Shown in pieces: positions 23,598-33,205 of a stretch of DNA of 64,000 bases (the first letter of the stretch is position 1; each line of letters starts with the position of its first letter). The stretch lies in assembly GCF_004193175.1 (NCBI RefSeq), contig NZ_SAUH01000001.1:4187501-4251500 (forward strand). The letters run 5' to 3'. The notes below the pieces were generated by a model, which saw nothing but the letters and a program-made list of their open reading frames with translations, was not told the origin of the DNA and did not search any database. Both the position numbers and the translations under genes were made by a program. The DNA comes from Streptomyces sp. RFCAC02. GTDB taxonomy: Bacteria > Actinomycetota > Actinomycetes > Streptomycetales > Streptomycetaceae.

Positions 23598-26500
23598 ATG
23601 CACAACAAGCTGGACGAAGCCAAAGCCCAACGACTGGCACAAGCCGCACGGGTAGCCGAGCACGGCGCGGTCGGAGGACCGCCCGGCCACGGCCTCGACC
23701 CCGAGGCACTCCGTTCGTACCTCCAGCGCTACTACCTCTACATCGCCTCCGAGGACCTCGCCGACCGGGATCCCGTGGATCTCTACGGCGCCGCCCTGTC
23801 GCACTACCGGCTCGCCGCCGAGCGCCCCCAGGGCACCGTGAACGTGCGGGTGCACACGCCCACCGTCGAGGAGATGGGCTGGACGTCGCCGCACACGGTC
23901 GTCGAGGTCATCACCGACGACATGCCGTTCCTGGTCGACTCGGTCACCAGCGAGCTGTCCCGGCAGGGCCGTGGCATCCACCTCGTCGTCCACCCGCAGG
24001 TCGTCGTGCGCCGTGACATCACCGGCCGCCTGCTCGAGGTGCTGGACGGCACGGCGGACGGGCGTCCCGACGACGCCGTCGTGGAGTCGTGGATCCACGT
24101 CGAGACGGACCGGGAGACCGACCGCGACGACCTGGTCCGCATGGAGGCCGACCTGCGCCGCGTCCTCAGCGACGTCCGGGAGGCCGTCGAGGACTGGCAG
24201 AAAATGCGGGGCACCGCCCTCACCCTCGCCGAGGAACTGCCCGACGAGCCCCTGTCCGCCGAGCTGGCAGGGGGCGACGTCGAGGAGGCCAGGGAGCTGC
24301 TGCGCTGGCTCGCCGCCGACCACTTCACCTTCCTCGGCTACCGCGAGTACGAACTCGTGCGGTCCGACGGCGACGGCGACACGCTGCGCGCCGTCCCCGG
24401 CACCGGTCTCGGCATCCTGCGCTCCGACCCCCTGCTCGCCTCCGACTCGGGCGAGCCCGCCGGCTCCACCGCGTTCGGCCGGCTCTCGCCGTCGGCCCGC
24501 GCCAAGGCCCGCGAGCCGCGCCTGCTGATCCTGACCAAGGCCAACAGCCGTTCCACCGTGCACCGCAGGTCCTACCTGGACTACGTCGGCGTCAAGAAGT
24601 TCGACGCCGAGGGCCGCGTGATCGGCGAGCGGCGCTTCCTCGGGCTCTTCTCCGCCGCCGCCTACACCGAGTCGGTGCGGCGCATCCCCGTCATCCGGCG
24701 GAACGTCGCGGCCGTCCTCGCATCCGCCGGCTTCGGCCCGGACAGCCACAGCGGCCGGGACCTGCTCCAGATCCTGGAGACCTACCCGCGCGACGAGCTG
24801 TTCCAGACCCCCGTGGACACGCTGCGCGACATCGCCACCGCCGTGCTGCACCTCCAGGAGCGGCGCCGGCTGCGGCTGTTCCTGCGCCGCGAGGAGTACG
24901 GGCGCTACTACTCGGCGCTCGTCTACCTGCCGCGCGACCGCTACACCACCTCCGTGCGCCTGCGCCTGACGGAGATCCTCACCGAGGAACTGTCCGGCAC
25001 GAACGTCGACTTCACCGTGTGGAACACGGAGTCCGTCCTCTCGCGGCTGCACTTCGTGATCCGCGTCGAGCCCGGCACCGAGCTGCCCGAGCTGACCGAC
25101 GCCGACTCGGACCGGATCGAGGCGCGGCTCGCGGAGGCGTCCCGGTCCTGGGCCGACGCGTTCAGCGAGGCGCTGCTGGCCGAGTGCGGCGAGGAGCGGG
25201 CCGCCGAGCTGGGCCGCCGTTTCGCCCGCGCCTTCCCCGAGGGCTACAAGGCGGACTTCCCGCCGCGCGCGGCCGTCGCCGACCTCCAGTACGTCACCGG
25301 CCTCACGCGCGACGGCGGGCGGGACTTCGCCGTCAGCCTCTACGAGCCGGTGAACGCCGCCCCCGGCGAGCGCCGGTTCAAGATCTACCGCACCGGTGAG
25401 CCGGTGTCGCTCTCCGCCGTCCTGCCCGTGCTGCAGGCCCTGGGCGCCGAGGTCGTCGACGAGCGGCCCTACGAACTGCGCCTGACGGACGGCGCCACCG
25501 CCTGGATCTACGACTTCGGGCTCCGCTTCCCGCCCGAGCTGGCCGAAGGGCTCGGCGGGGACGCGCGCGAGCGGTTCCAGGAGGCGTTCGCCGCCACCTG
25601 GACCGGCTCGGCCGAGAACGACGGGTTCAACGCCCTGGTCCTGTCCGCCGGTCTCACCTGGCGCGAGGCCATGGTGCTGCGCGCCTACGCCAAGTACCTC
25701 TGGCAGGCCGGCGCCCGGTTCACGCAGAAGACCATGGAGGCCACCCTCCAGCACAACGCGCACACCACCCGGCTCCTGGTGAACCTCTTCGAGGCACGCC
25801 TCTCCCCGCAGCGCCAGACCGCGGGCCGCGAGCTGACCGACGGCCTGCTCGAAGAGCTGGACGGCGCCCTCGAACAGGTCTCCAACCTCGACGAGGACCG
25901 CATCCTGCGCGCGTTCCTCAACGTCATCAAGGCCACCCTGCGCGTCAACTACTTCCAGCGGACGGGCACACGCGACGCCTCGGGTGACGGGGGCCGCCCG
26001 CACGACTACCTGTCCGTGAAGCTCGACCCCAAGGGCATCCCCGACCTGCCCGAGCCGCGCCCGGCGTACGAGATCTGGGTCTACTCGCCCCGGGTCGAGG
26101 GCGTCCACCTGCGCTTCGGCAAGGTCGCGCGCGGCGGTCTGCGCTGGTCGGACCGGCGCGAGGACTTCCGCACCGAGATCCTGGGCCTCGTGAAGGCCCA
26201 GGAGGTCAAGAACACGGTGATCGTCCCCGTCGGCGCCAAGGGCGGGTTCGTCGGCAAGCGCCTGCCGAACCCGGCCGCCGACCGCGACGCGTGGCTCGCC
26301 GAGGGCATCGCGTGCTACCGCACGTTCATCTCCGGCCTGCTCGACATCACGGACAACCTCGTGGACGGCAAGGTCGTCCCGCCCGCCGACGTGGTGCGGC
26401 ACGACGGCGACGACACCTACCTCGTCGTCGCGGCCGACAAGGGCACCGCCACCTTCTCCGACATCGCCAACGAGGTGGCCGAGGCGTACGGCTTCTGGCT

Positions 26501-28541
26501 GGGCGACGCGTTCGCCTCCGGCGGTTCCGCCGGATACGACCACAAGGGCATGGGCATCACGGCGCGCGGCGCCTGGGAGTCCGTGAAGCGGCACTTCCGC
26601 GAGCTCGGGCACAACACGCAGACCGAGGACTTCACGGCCGCCGGCATCGGCGACATGTCGGGTGACGTGTTCGGCAACGGCATGCTGCTCTCGGAGCACA
26701 TCCGGCTGGTCGCCGCGTTCGACCACCGGCACATCTTCCTCGACCCGGACCCGGACCCGGCCGTCTCCTACGCGGAGCGGCGGCGCCTGTTCGAGCTGCC
26801 GCGCTCCTCGTGGGCGGACTACGACACCTCCCTGATCTCGAAGGGCGGCGGCGTGCACTCCCGCGCCGCCAAGTCGATCCCGCTGACCCCCCAGGTCCGC
26901 GAGGCCCTCGGGCTCGGCAGCTCGGTCACCGCGCTCACTCCCGCCGAGCTGATGCAGGCGATCCTGCGCGCGCCCGTCGACCTGCTGTGGAACGGCGGCA
27001 TCGGCACCTATGTGAAGTCCTCCGCCGAGACCCACGCCGACGTCGGCGACAAGGCCAACGACGCCATCCGCGTCAACGGCCGCGACATCCGCGCGAAGGT
27101 CATCGGTGAGGGCGGCAACCTGGGCCTGACCCAGCGCGGCCGGATCGAGTACGCCACCGCCGGCGGCCGGTGCAACACCGACGCCATCGACAACAGCGCC
27201 GGTGTCGACACCTCGGACCACGAGGTCAACATCAAGATCCTCCTCAACGCGGTCGTGGCGAGCGGGGACCTGACGGTGAAGCAGCGCAACGCCCTGCTCG
27301 CCGAGATGACGGACGAGGTGGCGGCCCTCGTCCTGCGCAACAACTACGCGCAGAACGTCGCCCTCGCCAACGGCGCCACCACCGCGTCCGGCCTCGTCCT
27401 GGCCCACCAGCGGCTCGTCCGCCGCCTGACGGAGGAGGGCAAGCTCGACCGCGAGCTGGAGTTCCTGCCCCCCGACGACGAGTTCCGCGAGCGCCGGGCC
27501 GCCGGGCGCGGGCTGACCCAGCCGGAGCAGTCCGTCCTGCTGGCCTACGCCAAGCTGACGATCACCTCCGAGCTGCTCGGCACCGAACTGCCCGACGACC
27601 CGTACGTGAGCCGCCTGCTCCAGGCGTACTTCCCGTCCGCGCTGCGCGAGCGGTTCCCGCAGCAGATCGAGACGCACGCACTGCGCCGTGAGATCGTCAC
27701 GACGCTGCTGGTCAACGACACGGTGAACGTGGGCGGCTCCTCGTTCCTGCACCGCATGCAGGAGGAGTCGGGCGCCTCGACCGAGGAGATCGTGCGGGCG
27801 CACACCGCCTCCCGCGCGATCTTCCGGCTCGGTGAGATCTGGGACACGGCCGAGCGCCTCGACAACGAGGTGCCCGCCGAGACGCTCACCCGCATCCGGC
27901 TGCACGCCCGCCGGCTCGTGGAGCGCGGCGCCCGCTGGCTGCTGAACAACCGCCCCCAGCCGCTGGCGCTCGCCGACACGATCCAGCTCTTCGCCGAGCG
28001 GGTCTCCGAGGTCTGGCTGGAACTGCCGAAGCTCCTGCGCGGCAAGGACCTCCAGACGTACACGACCCACCACGACGAGCTGGCCGCCGCGGGTGTGCCG
28101 GAGGAGCTGGCGGCGCGCGTGGCCGGGTTCTCGGCCGCGTTCCCCGCGCTCGACATCGTGGCGGTCGCGGACCGGACCGGGCGCGAGCTGATGGACGTCG
28201 CCCAGGTGTACTACCACCTGAGCGACCAGCTCGGCATCGCCCGGCTCCAGGACGGCGTCAGCGCGCTGCCTAGGGCGGACCGGTGGCAGTCGATGGCGCG
28301 CACCTCGATCCGCGAGGACCTCTACGCCGCCCACCAGCTCATCACGGCCGATGTGCTGGCCGAGGGCGACGAGCAGGCCGCGCCGGACGAGCGGTTCGCG
28401 TCCTGGTCGCGACGCAACGCGGCGATCCTCAGCCGCGCGCGCTCGACCCTGGCGGAGATCCTGGCGTCCGAGTCGTTCGACCTCGCGAACCTCTCGGTGG
28501 CCATGCGCACCATGCGGACCATGCTGCGCAGCAACCGCTGA
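23598..28541 (+). CDS. gdh: NAD-specific glutamate dehydrogenase, large (GDH-180 type)
   Basis: 1,647 residues from the ATG at 23598, preceded by AGGGGA. Catalyses NAD-dependent oxidative deamination of glutamate to 2-oxoglutarate. It belongs to the approximately 180-kDa class first characterised in Streptomyces clavuligerus, of nearly identical length. Long N-terminal ACT-like and regulatory regions precede the catalytic core (GGLRWSDRREDFRTEILGLV, then NTVIVPVGAKGGFVGKRLP) and a Rossmann domain (KVIGEGGNLGLTQRGRIEY). The C-terminal part is helical. An antisense open frame of 1,589 codons over it is a codon-bias shadow. The 240-bp upstream gap shows no other gene. Confidence 0.96.
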   Translation: MHNKLDEAKAQRLAQAARVAEHGAVGGPPGHGLDPEALRSYLQRYYLYIASEDLADRDPVDLYGAALSHYRLAAERPQGTVNVRVHTPTVEEMGWTSPHTVVEVITDDMPFLVDSVTSELSRQGRGIHLVVHPQVVVRRDITGRLLEVLDGTADGRPDDAVVESWIHVETDRETDRDDLVRMEADLRRVLSDVREAVEDWQKMRGTALTLAEELPDEPLSAELAGGDVEEARELLRWLAADHFTFLGYREYELVRSDGDGDTLRAVPGTGLGILRSDPLLASDSGEPAGSTAFGRLSPSARAKAREPRLLILTKANSRSTVHRRSYLDYVGVKKFDAEGRVIGERRFLGLFSAAAYTESVRRIPVIRRNVAAVLASAGFGPDSHSGRDLLQILETYPRDELFQTPVDTLRDIATAVLHLQERRRLRLFLRREEYGRYYSALVYLPRDRYTTSVRLRLTEILTEELSGTNVDFTVWNTESVLSRLHFVIRVEPGTELPELTDADSDRIEARLAEASRSWADAFSEALLAECGEERAAELGRRFARAFPEGYKADFPPRAAVADLQYVTGLTRDGGRDFAVSLYEPVNAAPGERRFKIYRTGEPVSLSAVLPVLQALGAEVVDERPYELRLTDGATAWIYDFGLRFPPELAEGLGGDARERFQEAFAATWTGSAENDGFNALVLSAGLTWREAMVLRAYAKYLWQAGARFTQKTMEATLQHNAHTTRLLVNLFEARLSPQRQTAGRELTDGLLEELDGALEQVSNLDEDRILRAFLNVIKATLRVNYFQRTGTRDASGDGGRPHDYLSVKLDPKGIPDLPEPRPAYEIWVYSPRVEGVHLRFGKVARGGLRWSDRREDFRTEILGLVKAQEVKNTVIVPVGAKGGFVGKRLPNPAADRDAWLAEGIACYRTFISGLLDITDNLVDGKVVPPADVVRHDGDDTYLVVAADKGTATFSDIANEVAEAYGFWLGDAFASGGSAGYDHKGMGITARGAWESVKRHFRELGHNTQTEDFTAAGIGDMSGDVFGNGMLLSEHIRLVAAFDHRHIFLDPDPDPAVSYAERRRLFELPRSSWADYDTSLISKGGGVHSRAAKSIPLTPQVREALGLGSSVTALTPAELMQAILRAPVDLLWNGGIGTYVKSSAETHADVGDKANDAIRVNGRDIRAKVIGEGGNLGLTQRGRIEYATAGGRCNTDAIDNSAGVDTSDHEVNIKILLNAVVASGDLTVKQRNALLAEMTDEVAALVLRNNYAQNVALANGATTASGLVLAHQRLVRRLTEEGKLDRELEFLPPDDEFRERRAAGRGLTQPEQSVLLAYAKLTITSELLGTELPDDPYVSRLLQAYFPSALRERFPQQIETHALRREIVTTLLVNDTVNVGGSSFLHRMQEESGASTEEIVRAHTASRAIFRLGEIWDTAERLDNEVPAETLTRIRLHARRLVERGARWLLNNRPQPLALADTIQLFAERVSEVWLELPKLLRGKDLQTYTTHHDELAAAGVPEELAARVAGFSAAFPALDIVAVADRTGRELMDVAQVYYHLSDQLGIARLQDGVSALPRADRWQSMARTSIREDLYAAHQLITADVLAEGDEQAAPDERFASWSRRNAAILSRARSTLAEILASESFDLANLSVAMRTMRTMLRSNR

Positions 28542-28611
28542 TGAGCGCCCGCCATGGCAGCACCTAGGATGACGGTCGAATCATCGCCTCATCCGTGACG
28601 GGAGCGCTGCC

Positions 28612-29436
28612 ATGGCGGGAGCCTGCTCGGCCGGGTCGGACCCCGTGGTCACGGTCGTCATGCCGACGTACAACGAGGCGGACAGCCTCCCCGGGACGGC
28701 GGAGCGCCTGCTCGCCCTGCCGCTGCCGGGGCTGCGGCTGCTCGTCGTGGACGACGACAGCCCCGACGGCACGGGCAAGCTGGCCGACGAGCTGGCCGCC
28801 GCCCACCCGGGCCGTGTGTCCGTGCTGCACCGCACGGCGAAGGAGGGCCTCGGCCGCGCCTATGTGGCGGGCATGCTCCACGCGGTCGACGAGGGCGCCG
28901 CGTACGTCCTCCAGATGGACGCGGACGGCAGCCACGGCACGGAGTACGTCCCCCGGCTCGTCGGCACCGCCCTGGCGACGGACGCGGGCTTCGTCGTGGG
29001 CAGCAGGTACGTCCCGGGCGGCCGCCTCGCCGAGGAGTGGGCGCCGCACCGGCGGCTGCTGTCCCGCTGGGCGAACCGTTACGTCGGCGCGGTCCTGCGC
29101 ACCGGGCTGCGCGACGCGACCGCCGGGTTCGTCCTGTGGCGCGCCGACGTCGTCCGGGCGCTCGGCCTCGAAGGGATGCGGAGCAACGGCTACAGCTTCC
29201 AGGTGGAGCTGAAGTACGCCGCCGTCCGGGCCGGGCACGCGGCCGTGGAGATCCCGATCCGGTTCGAGGAGCGGCGGCAGGGCGCGTCGAAGATGTCGGC
29301 GCGGGTGCAGTTCGAAGCGGCGTGGCTGCCCTGGCGGCTGCTGCTGGCCCGCCCGGCCGCCGCGCGGCCCGGCGGTGACCCGGTGGCGGAGCCCGGCGCG
29401 GCGCCGCCCCGCCCGCCCGCCACCCGGAACCGGTGA
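28612..29436 (+). CDS. Polyprenol monophosphomannose synthase-like glycosyltransferase
   Basis: 274 residues, GT2 family. Motifs are VVTVVMPTYNEADSLPGTAE, VVDDDSPDGTG, the catalytic DAD in LQMDADGSHGTEYVP, VVGSRYVPGG and the C-terminal FEERRQGASKMS. These are the signature of DPM1/Ppm1 enzymes, which transfer mannose from GDP-mannose to polyprenyl phosphate at the membrane. A Pro-rich tail follows. A TAGGAT -10-like box at 28,565-28,570 lies upstream. The next gene encodes a likely lipid-mannose-using transferase, supporting the mannose call. Confidence 0.88.
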   Translation: MAGACSAGSDPVVTVVMPTYNEADSLPGTAERLLALPLPGLRLLVVDDDSPDGTGKLADELAAAHPGRVSVLHRTAKEGLGRAYVAGMLHAVDEGAAYVLQMDADGSHGTEYVPRLVGTALATDAGFVVGSRYVPGGRLAEEWAPHRRLLSRWANRYVGAVLRTGLRDATAGFVLWRADVVRALGLEGMRSNGYSFQVELKYAAVRAGHAAVEIPIRFEERRQGASKMSARVQFEAAWLPWRLLLARPAAARPGGDPVAEPGAAPPRPPATRNR

Positions 29437-29446
29437 CGTCCCGCCC

Positions 29447-30634
29447 ATGGCACTTCTCACCGGTATACGGGACACCGAGGTCGCTGCGGCGGCCCGGTTC
29501 CGTCCCACGCCGCGGGCCGCCGCGCCCGCGCTCCTCGTCTACGCCGCCGTCCGCGCCGTCGGCCTGCTGGTGCTCGCCGGCTGGGCCGCGGCCGAGGGCA
29601 GGAGCCCGCACACGCTGCTCAGCGCCCGCTGGGACTCGGTGTGGTACACCCGGATCGCCGAGAACGGCTACGGGTACGAGATCCGTCTGCCGGACGGCGA
29701 CGTGCACTCCGATCTGGCGTTCTTCCCCCTGCTGCCGGCCCTTGAGCGGGCTGTGGCCGCCGTCTCGCCGCTGAGCGCGGGGGACGCCGGGCTGCTGGTC
29801 GGCTGGACCGCGTCACTCGCCGCCGCCTGGGGCATCTGGGCCGTGGGCCGGCTGGTCTCCGGGCGCAGCGCCGTCGGCGTCGTGCTGGTGGCGCTGTGGG
29901 CGGCGTACCCGACGGCGTTCGTGCAGTCGATGGGGTACACGGAGGCCCTGTTCACGGCGCTCGCGGCCTGGGCGCTGTACGCGGTGCTGACCGGCCGCTG
30001 GGTGACGGCGGGGTTGCTCGCGGCCGTCGCCGGGCTGGCGCGGCCGTCGGGTGCCGCCGTGGTGGCGGCGGTGTGGATTCCCGCGGTGGTCGCGTACGTC
30101 ATGGCGCGCCGCGGGGAGGCGGCCGGGGCGCCCGGGGGCCGGCCGTGGGGGCGCGTGCTGCTGGGGGTGGCCCTGGCGCCGCTCGGCTGGTTCGGCTACG
30201 TGGCCTACGTCGGGGTCCGGCAGGGCAGTGTGCTCGGGTACTTCGACGTGCAGGCGGGGTGGGGGAACGGCTTCGACGGCGGCCTCGCGCTGCTCGCCTT
30301 CGTGGTGGACAACCTGACGTCCACCGTCGTGGGCGGTCTCGGCCTGATCGCGGCGCTCGCGCTGGTCGGCTGGCTGGTCGTGCTGGGGGTGCGGCAGGGG
30401 CAGCCGCTGCCGCTGCTGGTGTTCACGGCCGTGATGGTCGTGACGTCGCTCGTCGGGTCCGGCTACTTCGGTTCGCGGCCCCGGCTGATGATGCCGGCGT
30501 TCGGCCTGCTGCTGCCGGCGGCCGTGGCGCTGGTGCGGCTGCGCCGGGGCCGGTGCGCGGCGGTGCTGGCTGCGGCGGCGCTCGCGTCGGGGGCGTACGG
30601 GGCGTTCACGCTGCTGGGCTCGGGACCGCCCTGA
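29447..30634 (+). CDS. PIG-V-like polytopic mannosyltransferase
   Basis: 395 residues from the ATG at 29447, ten bases after the preceding stop. About nine or ten transmembrane helices. The first extracytoplasmic loop has ARWDSVWYTRIAENGYGYE. The WD...WY.IA..GY pattern is characteristic of PIG-V/GT-C mannosyltransferases, whose Asp acts with a polyprenyl-phosphate sugar donor. The downstream AFFPLLPALER also fits. It probably uses polyprenol-phosphate-mannose made by the upstream enzyme to mannosylate an external lipid or protein. The acceptor is unknown. Confidence 0.8.
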   Translation: MALLTGIRDTEVAAAARFRPTPRAAAPALLVYAAVRAVGLLVLAGWAAAEGRSPHTLLSARWDSVWYTRIAENGYGYEIRLPDGDVHSDLAFFPLLPALERAVAAVSPLSAGDAGLLVGWTASLAAAWGIWAVGRLVSGRSAVGVVLVALWAAYPTAFVQSMGYTEALFTALAAWALYAVLTGRWVTAGLLAAVAGLARPSGAAVVAAVWIPAVVAYVMARRGEAAGAPGGRPWGRVLLGVALAPLGWFGYVAYVGVRQGSVLGYFDVQAGWGNGFDGGLALLAFVVDNLTSTVVGGLGLIAALALVGWLVVLGVRQGQPLPLLVFTAVMVVTSLVGSGYFGSRPRLMMPAFGLLLPAAVALVRLRRGRCAAVLAAAALASGAYGAFTLLGSGPP

Positions 30635-30649
30635 CGGCCCGGCGCGCGG

Positions 30650-31675
30650 TCAGCGGGACACGTGCTTCACGATCCGGCCGTCGAGCATGACCACGAGGCA
30701 GCCGCCGGGCGTGGCGCAGTACTCGGTCTCGCCCTCCGAGGTCCTGTGGCGTGAGCGCAGCGTCCACTCGCCGCCGCCCGGGCGCATGCAGACCGGGCAG
30801 CGCTCCGTGGGGCGGACGGGCAGGGAGGACGCCACCGGGCCGCGTGCCGGTGCCGGCCGTCCCTGGGCGACCGACCACGCGGCGGCCGCGACCACCAGCG
30901 CGACGGCGCACATCTGCCGCGCGGACAGCTCCTCGTCCAGGAACACCAGGCCCACGCCCGCGCCGACCGCCGGGCCGAGGGAGAGGAGCACGCCGAAGGT
31001 GCGGGGGCCGATCCTGCGCAGCGCCGCCATGTCCAGCGAGTAGGGGATGAGGGAGGAGAGCAGCGCGACCGCGCACCCGGGGCCGAGGAGGGACGGGTGG
31101 TCCACGACGGCCCGTCCGCCGGTCGCCGCTGCCACGGGTGTCATGAGGACGGCCCCGATGGCGAGGGCCACGGCCAGGCCCGACCAGTCGTCGAAGAGGC
31201 GGCCGACCCGGCCGTTCAGGCTCACGTACACCGCGCGGCACAGCGCGGCCGTCGCCGCGAACGCCACGCCGGCCGCCGGCAGCGATCCGCCGGGGGCGGC
31301 CAGCAGCAGGACGCCGCCGATGGCCAGCAGGGCCGCCGCCAGGTGCGCGGGCCGCCGGGAGAGGGCGACGGCGAGGAGGAGGGGGCCGAGGAGTTCAAGG
31401 GTGGCGGCCACCCCGAGGGGGAGGCGTTCGATGGCCGAGAAGTAGGCGGCGTTCATGACCGCGATGGTCAGGCCGAGGCCGGCCGCGGCCCGCCACTGCT
31501 CCCGGGTGAGCCGCCGCGGGCGGGGGCGTGCCACGACCCACAGCGCGAGCGCCGCGAACGCCAGCCGCATTCCCGCGAGCGTCATGGGTCCCGCCTGGTC
31601 GTAGGCACCCTTCGCGACGGCGGAGCCGAGCTGGATGCTGACGATCTGGCCGAGGACGAGCAGCGCTGGAGTCAT
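30650..31675 (-). CDS. EamA/RhtA-family exporter with C-terminal Cys-rich extension
   Basis: 341 residues. About ten transmembrane helices in two EamA repeats occupy residues 1-270 (QLGSAVAKGAYDQAGPMTLAGMRLAF, later LIPYSLDMAALRRIGPRTFGVLLSLGPAVGA, typical of RhtA threonine/homoserine exporters). Unusually, about 70 residues follow the last helix. They include CPVCMRPGGGEWTLRSRHRT, CATPGGC and a VMLDGRIVKHV end, a zinc-ribbon-like layout. This looks like a fused small protein. It is divergent from a CGNR regulator 26 bases away, which may control it. Confidence 0.85.
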   Translation of the reverse strand: MTPALLVLGQIVSIQLGSAVAKGAYDQAGPMTLAGMRLAFAALALWVVARPRPRRLTREQWRAAAGLGLTIAVMNAAYFSAIERLPLGVAATLELLGPLLLAVALSRRPAHLAAALLAIGGVLLLAAPGGSLPAAGVAFAATAALCRAVYVSLNGRVGRLFDDWSGLAVALAIGAVLMTPVAAATGGRAVVDHPSLLGPGCAVALLSSLIPYSLDMAALRRIGPRTFGVLLSLGPAVGAGVGLVFLDEELSARQMCAVALVVAAAAWSVAQGRPAPARGPVASSLPVRPTERCPVCMRPGGGEWTLRSRHRTSEGETEYCATPGGCLVVMLDGRIVKHVSR

Positions 31676-31701
31676 GCCGTCCAGCGTGGTGTCATGGTCT
31701 T

Positions 31702-32220
31702 GTGCAGTTCAACCATTACGGCGGTCAGTCCGCCCGCCTCGCCGCCGCCCTCGTCAACGCGCCCTGGCCGCTCACCCCCGACCAGCTCGAACCGATCCTG
31801 GCCGAGCACGAGATCATCCGCCGCCGGCTCACCACCGAGCAGATCGCGGGCCTGCACGCCTGGAGCCGCCGGCTCGCCCGCTGCTTCGGCGACCAGGACA
31901 TCGATGAACGCTGCGCCGCCATCAACGGGCTGCTCGCCGACGCGTCGAGCAGCCCCCGCATCACCACCCACGACGGCCAGGCCCCCCACCTGCACTACAG
32001 CGCGCCGGGCTCCGACGCGGCCGCCCACATCCGGGCGACCACCGCCGCCGGGCTCGCGTCCGTCGTGTGCTTCGCGGCCCCCCACCGGCTCGGCCGCTGC
32101 GCGCGCTGCGGCAGGGCGTACGTCGACACCTCGCGCAACGGACGGCGCTCCTACTGCACCGTCCGCTGCGCGAACAACGACGCCGTGGCCCGTCACCGCA
32201 GCGCCCGCGCCGCCGTCTGA
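31702..32220 (+). CDS. CGNR zinc-finger (ABATE) transcription regulator
   Basis: 172 residues, GTG start. The N-terminal ABATE-like domain (about 1-120) is followed by a CGNR zinc finger: CARCGRAYVDTSRNGRRSYC, then TVRCANNDAVARHR, with four Cys in CxxC...CxxxC spacing. Proteins of this type are treated as stress-responsive transcription regulators and are often encoded back-to-back with exporter genes. The start is 26 bases from the divergent EamA gene, so one short promoter region serves both. Regulation of the exporter is inferred. Confidence 0.87.
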   Translation: MQFNHYGGQSARLAAALVNAPWPLTPDQLEPILAEHEIIRRRLTTEQIAGLHAWSRRLARCFGDQDIDERCAAINGLLADASSSPRITTHDGQAPHLHYSAPGSDAAAHIRATTAAGLASVVCFAAPHRLGRCARCGRAYVDTSRNGRRSYCTVRCANNDAVARHRSARAAV

Positions 32221-32230
32221 ACCGGGCCGG

Positions 32231-33205
32231 TCACACCGCCGCGTGGTGCAGCCAGCCCTTCCACGACGAGGTGATCATGTCGGTCAGGCCGCGGTGCGCG
32301 GTCCAGCCCAGCAGGTCGGCGGCGCGGTCGGGGCTGACGACGACATGGGCCGGATCACCGGGCCGCCGGGGGGCGGTGACGGGCACGAGACGCGTGTGGC
32401 CGGTGAGCCGGATGACGCGCTCGACCATCGTGCGGACCGACACGGCCCGGCCGCGCCCGATGTTGACGGTCAGGTGCGCGGGCTCCGGCCGCGCGGCGAG
32501 GGCGCGCACCGCCGCGAGGTGGGCCTCCGCCAGATCCTCGACGTGGACCCAGTCCCGTACGCAGGTCCCGTCCGGCGTCGGGTAGTCCTCGCCGAAGATC
32601 TGCGGCGGCTGCCCCGCGCACAGGTTGTCGAACGTCATGGGCAGCAGCCCGGCCGTGCCGCGGTCGGCCAGCTCGGGGGCGGCCGCGCCCGCGACGTTCA
32701 CGTGCCGCAGGCTCGCGGTCGCGATGCCGTACGCCCGGCCCACGTCCCGGACCAGCCACTCCCCGGCCAGCTTCGTCTCGCCGAACGGGCTCAGCGGGAC
32801 GCACGGCGTGTCCTCCGACACGAGGTCCGTGTACGGGGAGCCGTACACCGCCGCCGACGAGGACAGGACGAAGCGGGCCACCCGCGCGCCGCGCGCCGCC
32901 TCCAGCAGGATCTGCAGGCCGTAGAGGTTCTCGCGGAAACAGCGCAGCGGCTGCCGTACGGACTCGGCGACCTCCGTGCGCGCCGCGAGATGGATCACGG
33001 TGTGCACCCGGTGGTCGGCGAACACCCGGTCCAGGACCCCGCGGTCGAGCAGCGAGCCCTGGACGAACGGGACGCCCTCCGGCAGCCGGGTCGCGTCGCC
33101 GGCGGACAGATCGTCGTACACCACGGCCCGTTCGCCCGCGAGGACGAGGGCGCGCACCACGTGGGCGCCGATGTACCCGGCGCCGCCGGTGATCAGAAAG
33201 GACAT
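32231..33205 (-). CDS. GalE-like NAD-dependent epimerase with Tyr-to-Phe active-site change
   Basis: 324 residues, extended SDR. The NAD-binding motif is LITGGAGYIGAHVVRAL; VLSSSAAVYGSP holds the catalytic Ser/Thr region. The expected YxxxK motif reads SPFGETK, with Phe (codon TTC) where UDP-glucose 4-epimerases have the catalytic Tyr. The substrate-side RHVNVAGA and VRDWVHVEDLAEAH are normal for GalE. The change suggests altered or lost epimerase activity. It overlaps the 3' end of the upstream glycosyltransferase gene by 13 bases, so both share a transcript, probably for a cell-wall glycopolymer. Confidence 0.85.
   Translation of the reverse strand: MSFLITGGAGYIGAHVVRALVLAGERAVVYDDLSAGDATRLPEGVPFVQGSLLDRGVLDRVFADHRVHTVIHLAARTEVAESVRQPLRCFRENLYGLQILLEAARGARVARFVLSSSAAVYGSPYTDLVSEDTPCVPLSPFGETKLAGEWLVRDVGRAYGIATASLRHVNVAGAAAPELADRGTAGLLPMTFDNLCAGQPPQIFGEDYPTPDGTCVRDWVHVEDLAEAHLAAVRALAARPEPAHLTVNIGRGRAVSVRTMVERVIRLTGHTRLVPVTAPRRPGDPAHVVVSPDRAADLLGWTAHRGLTDMITSSWKGWLHHAAV

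Noticed and set aside
23565..28334. Antisense frame of about 1,589 codons over the glutamate dehydrogenase gene
   Set aside because: Same third-position GC effect; no recognisable domain, and the sense frame is a clear full-length enzyme.
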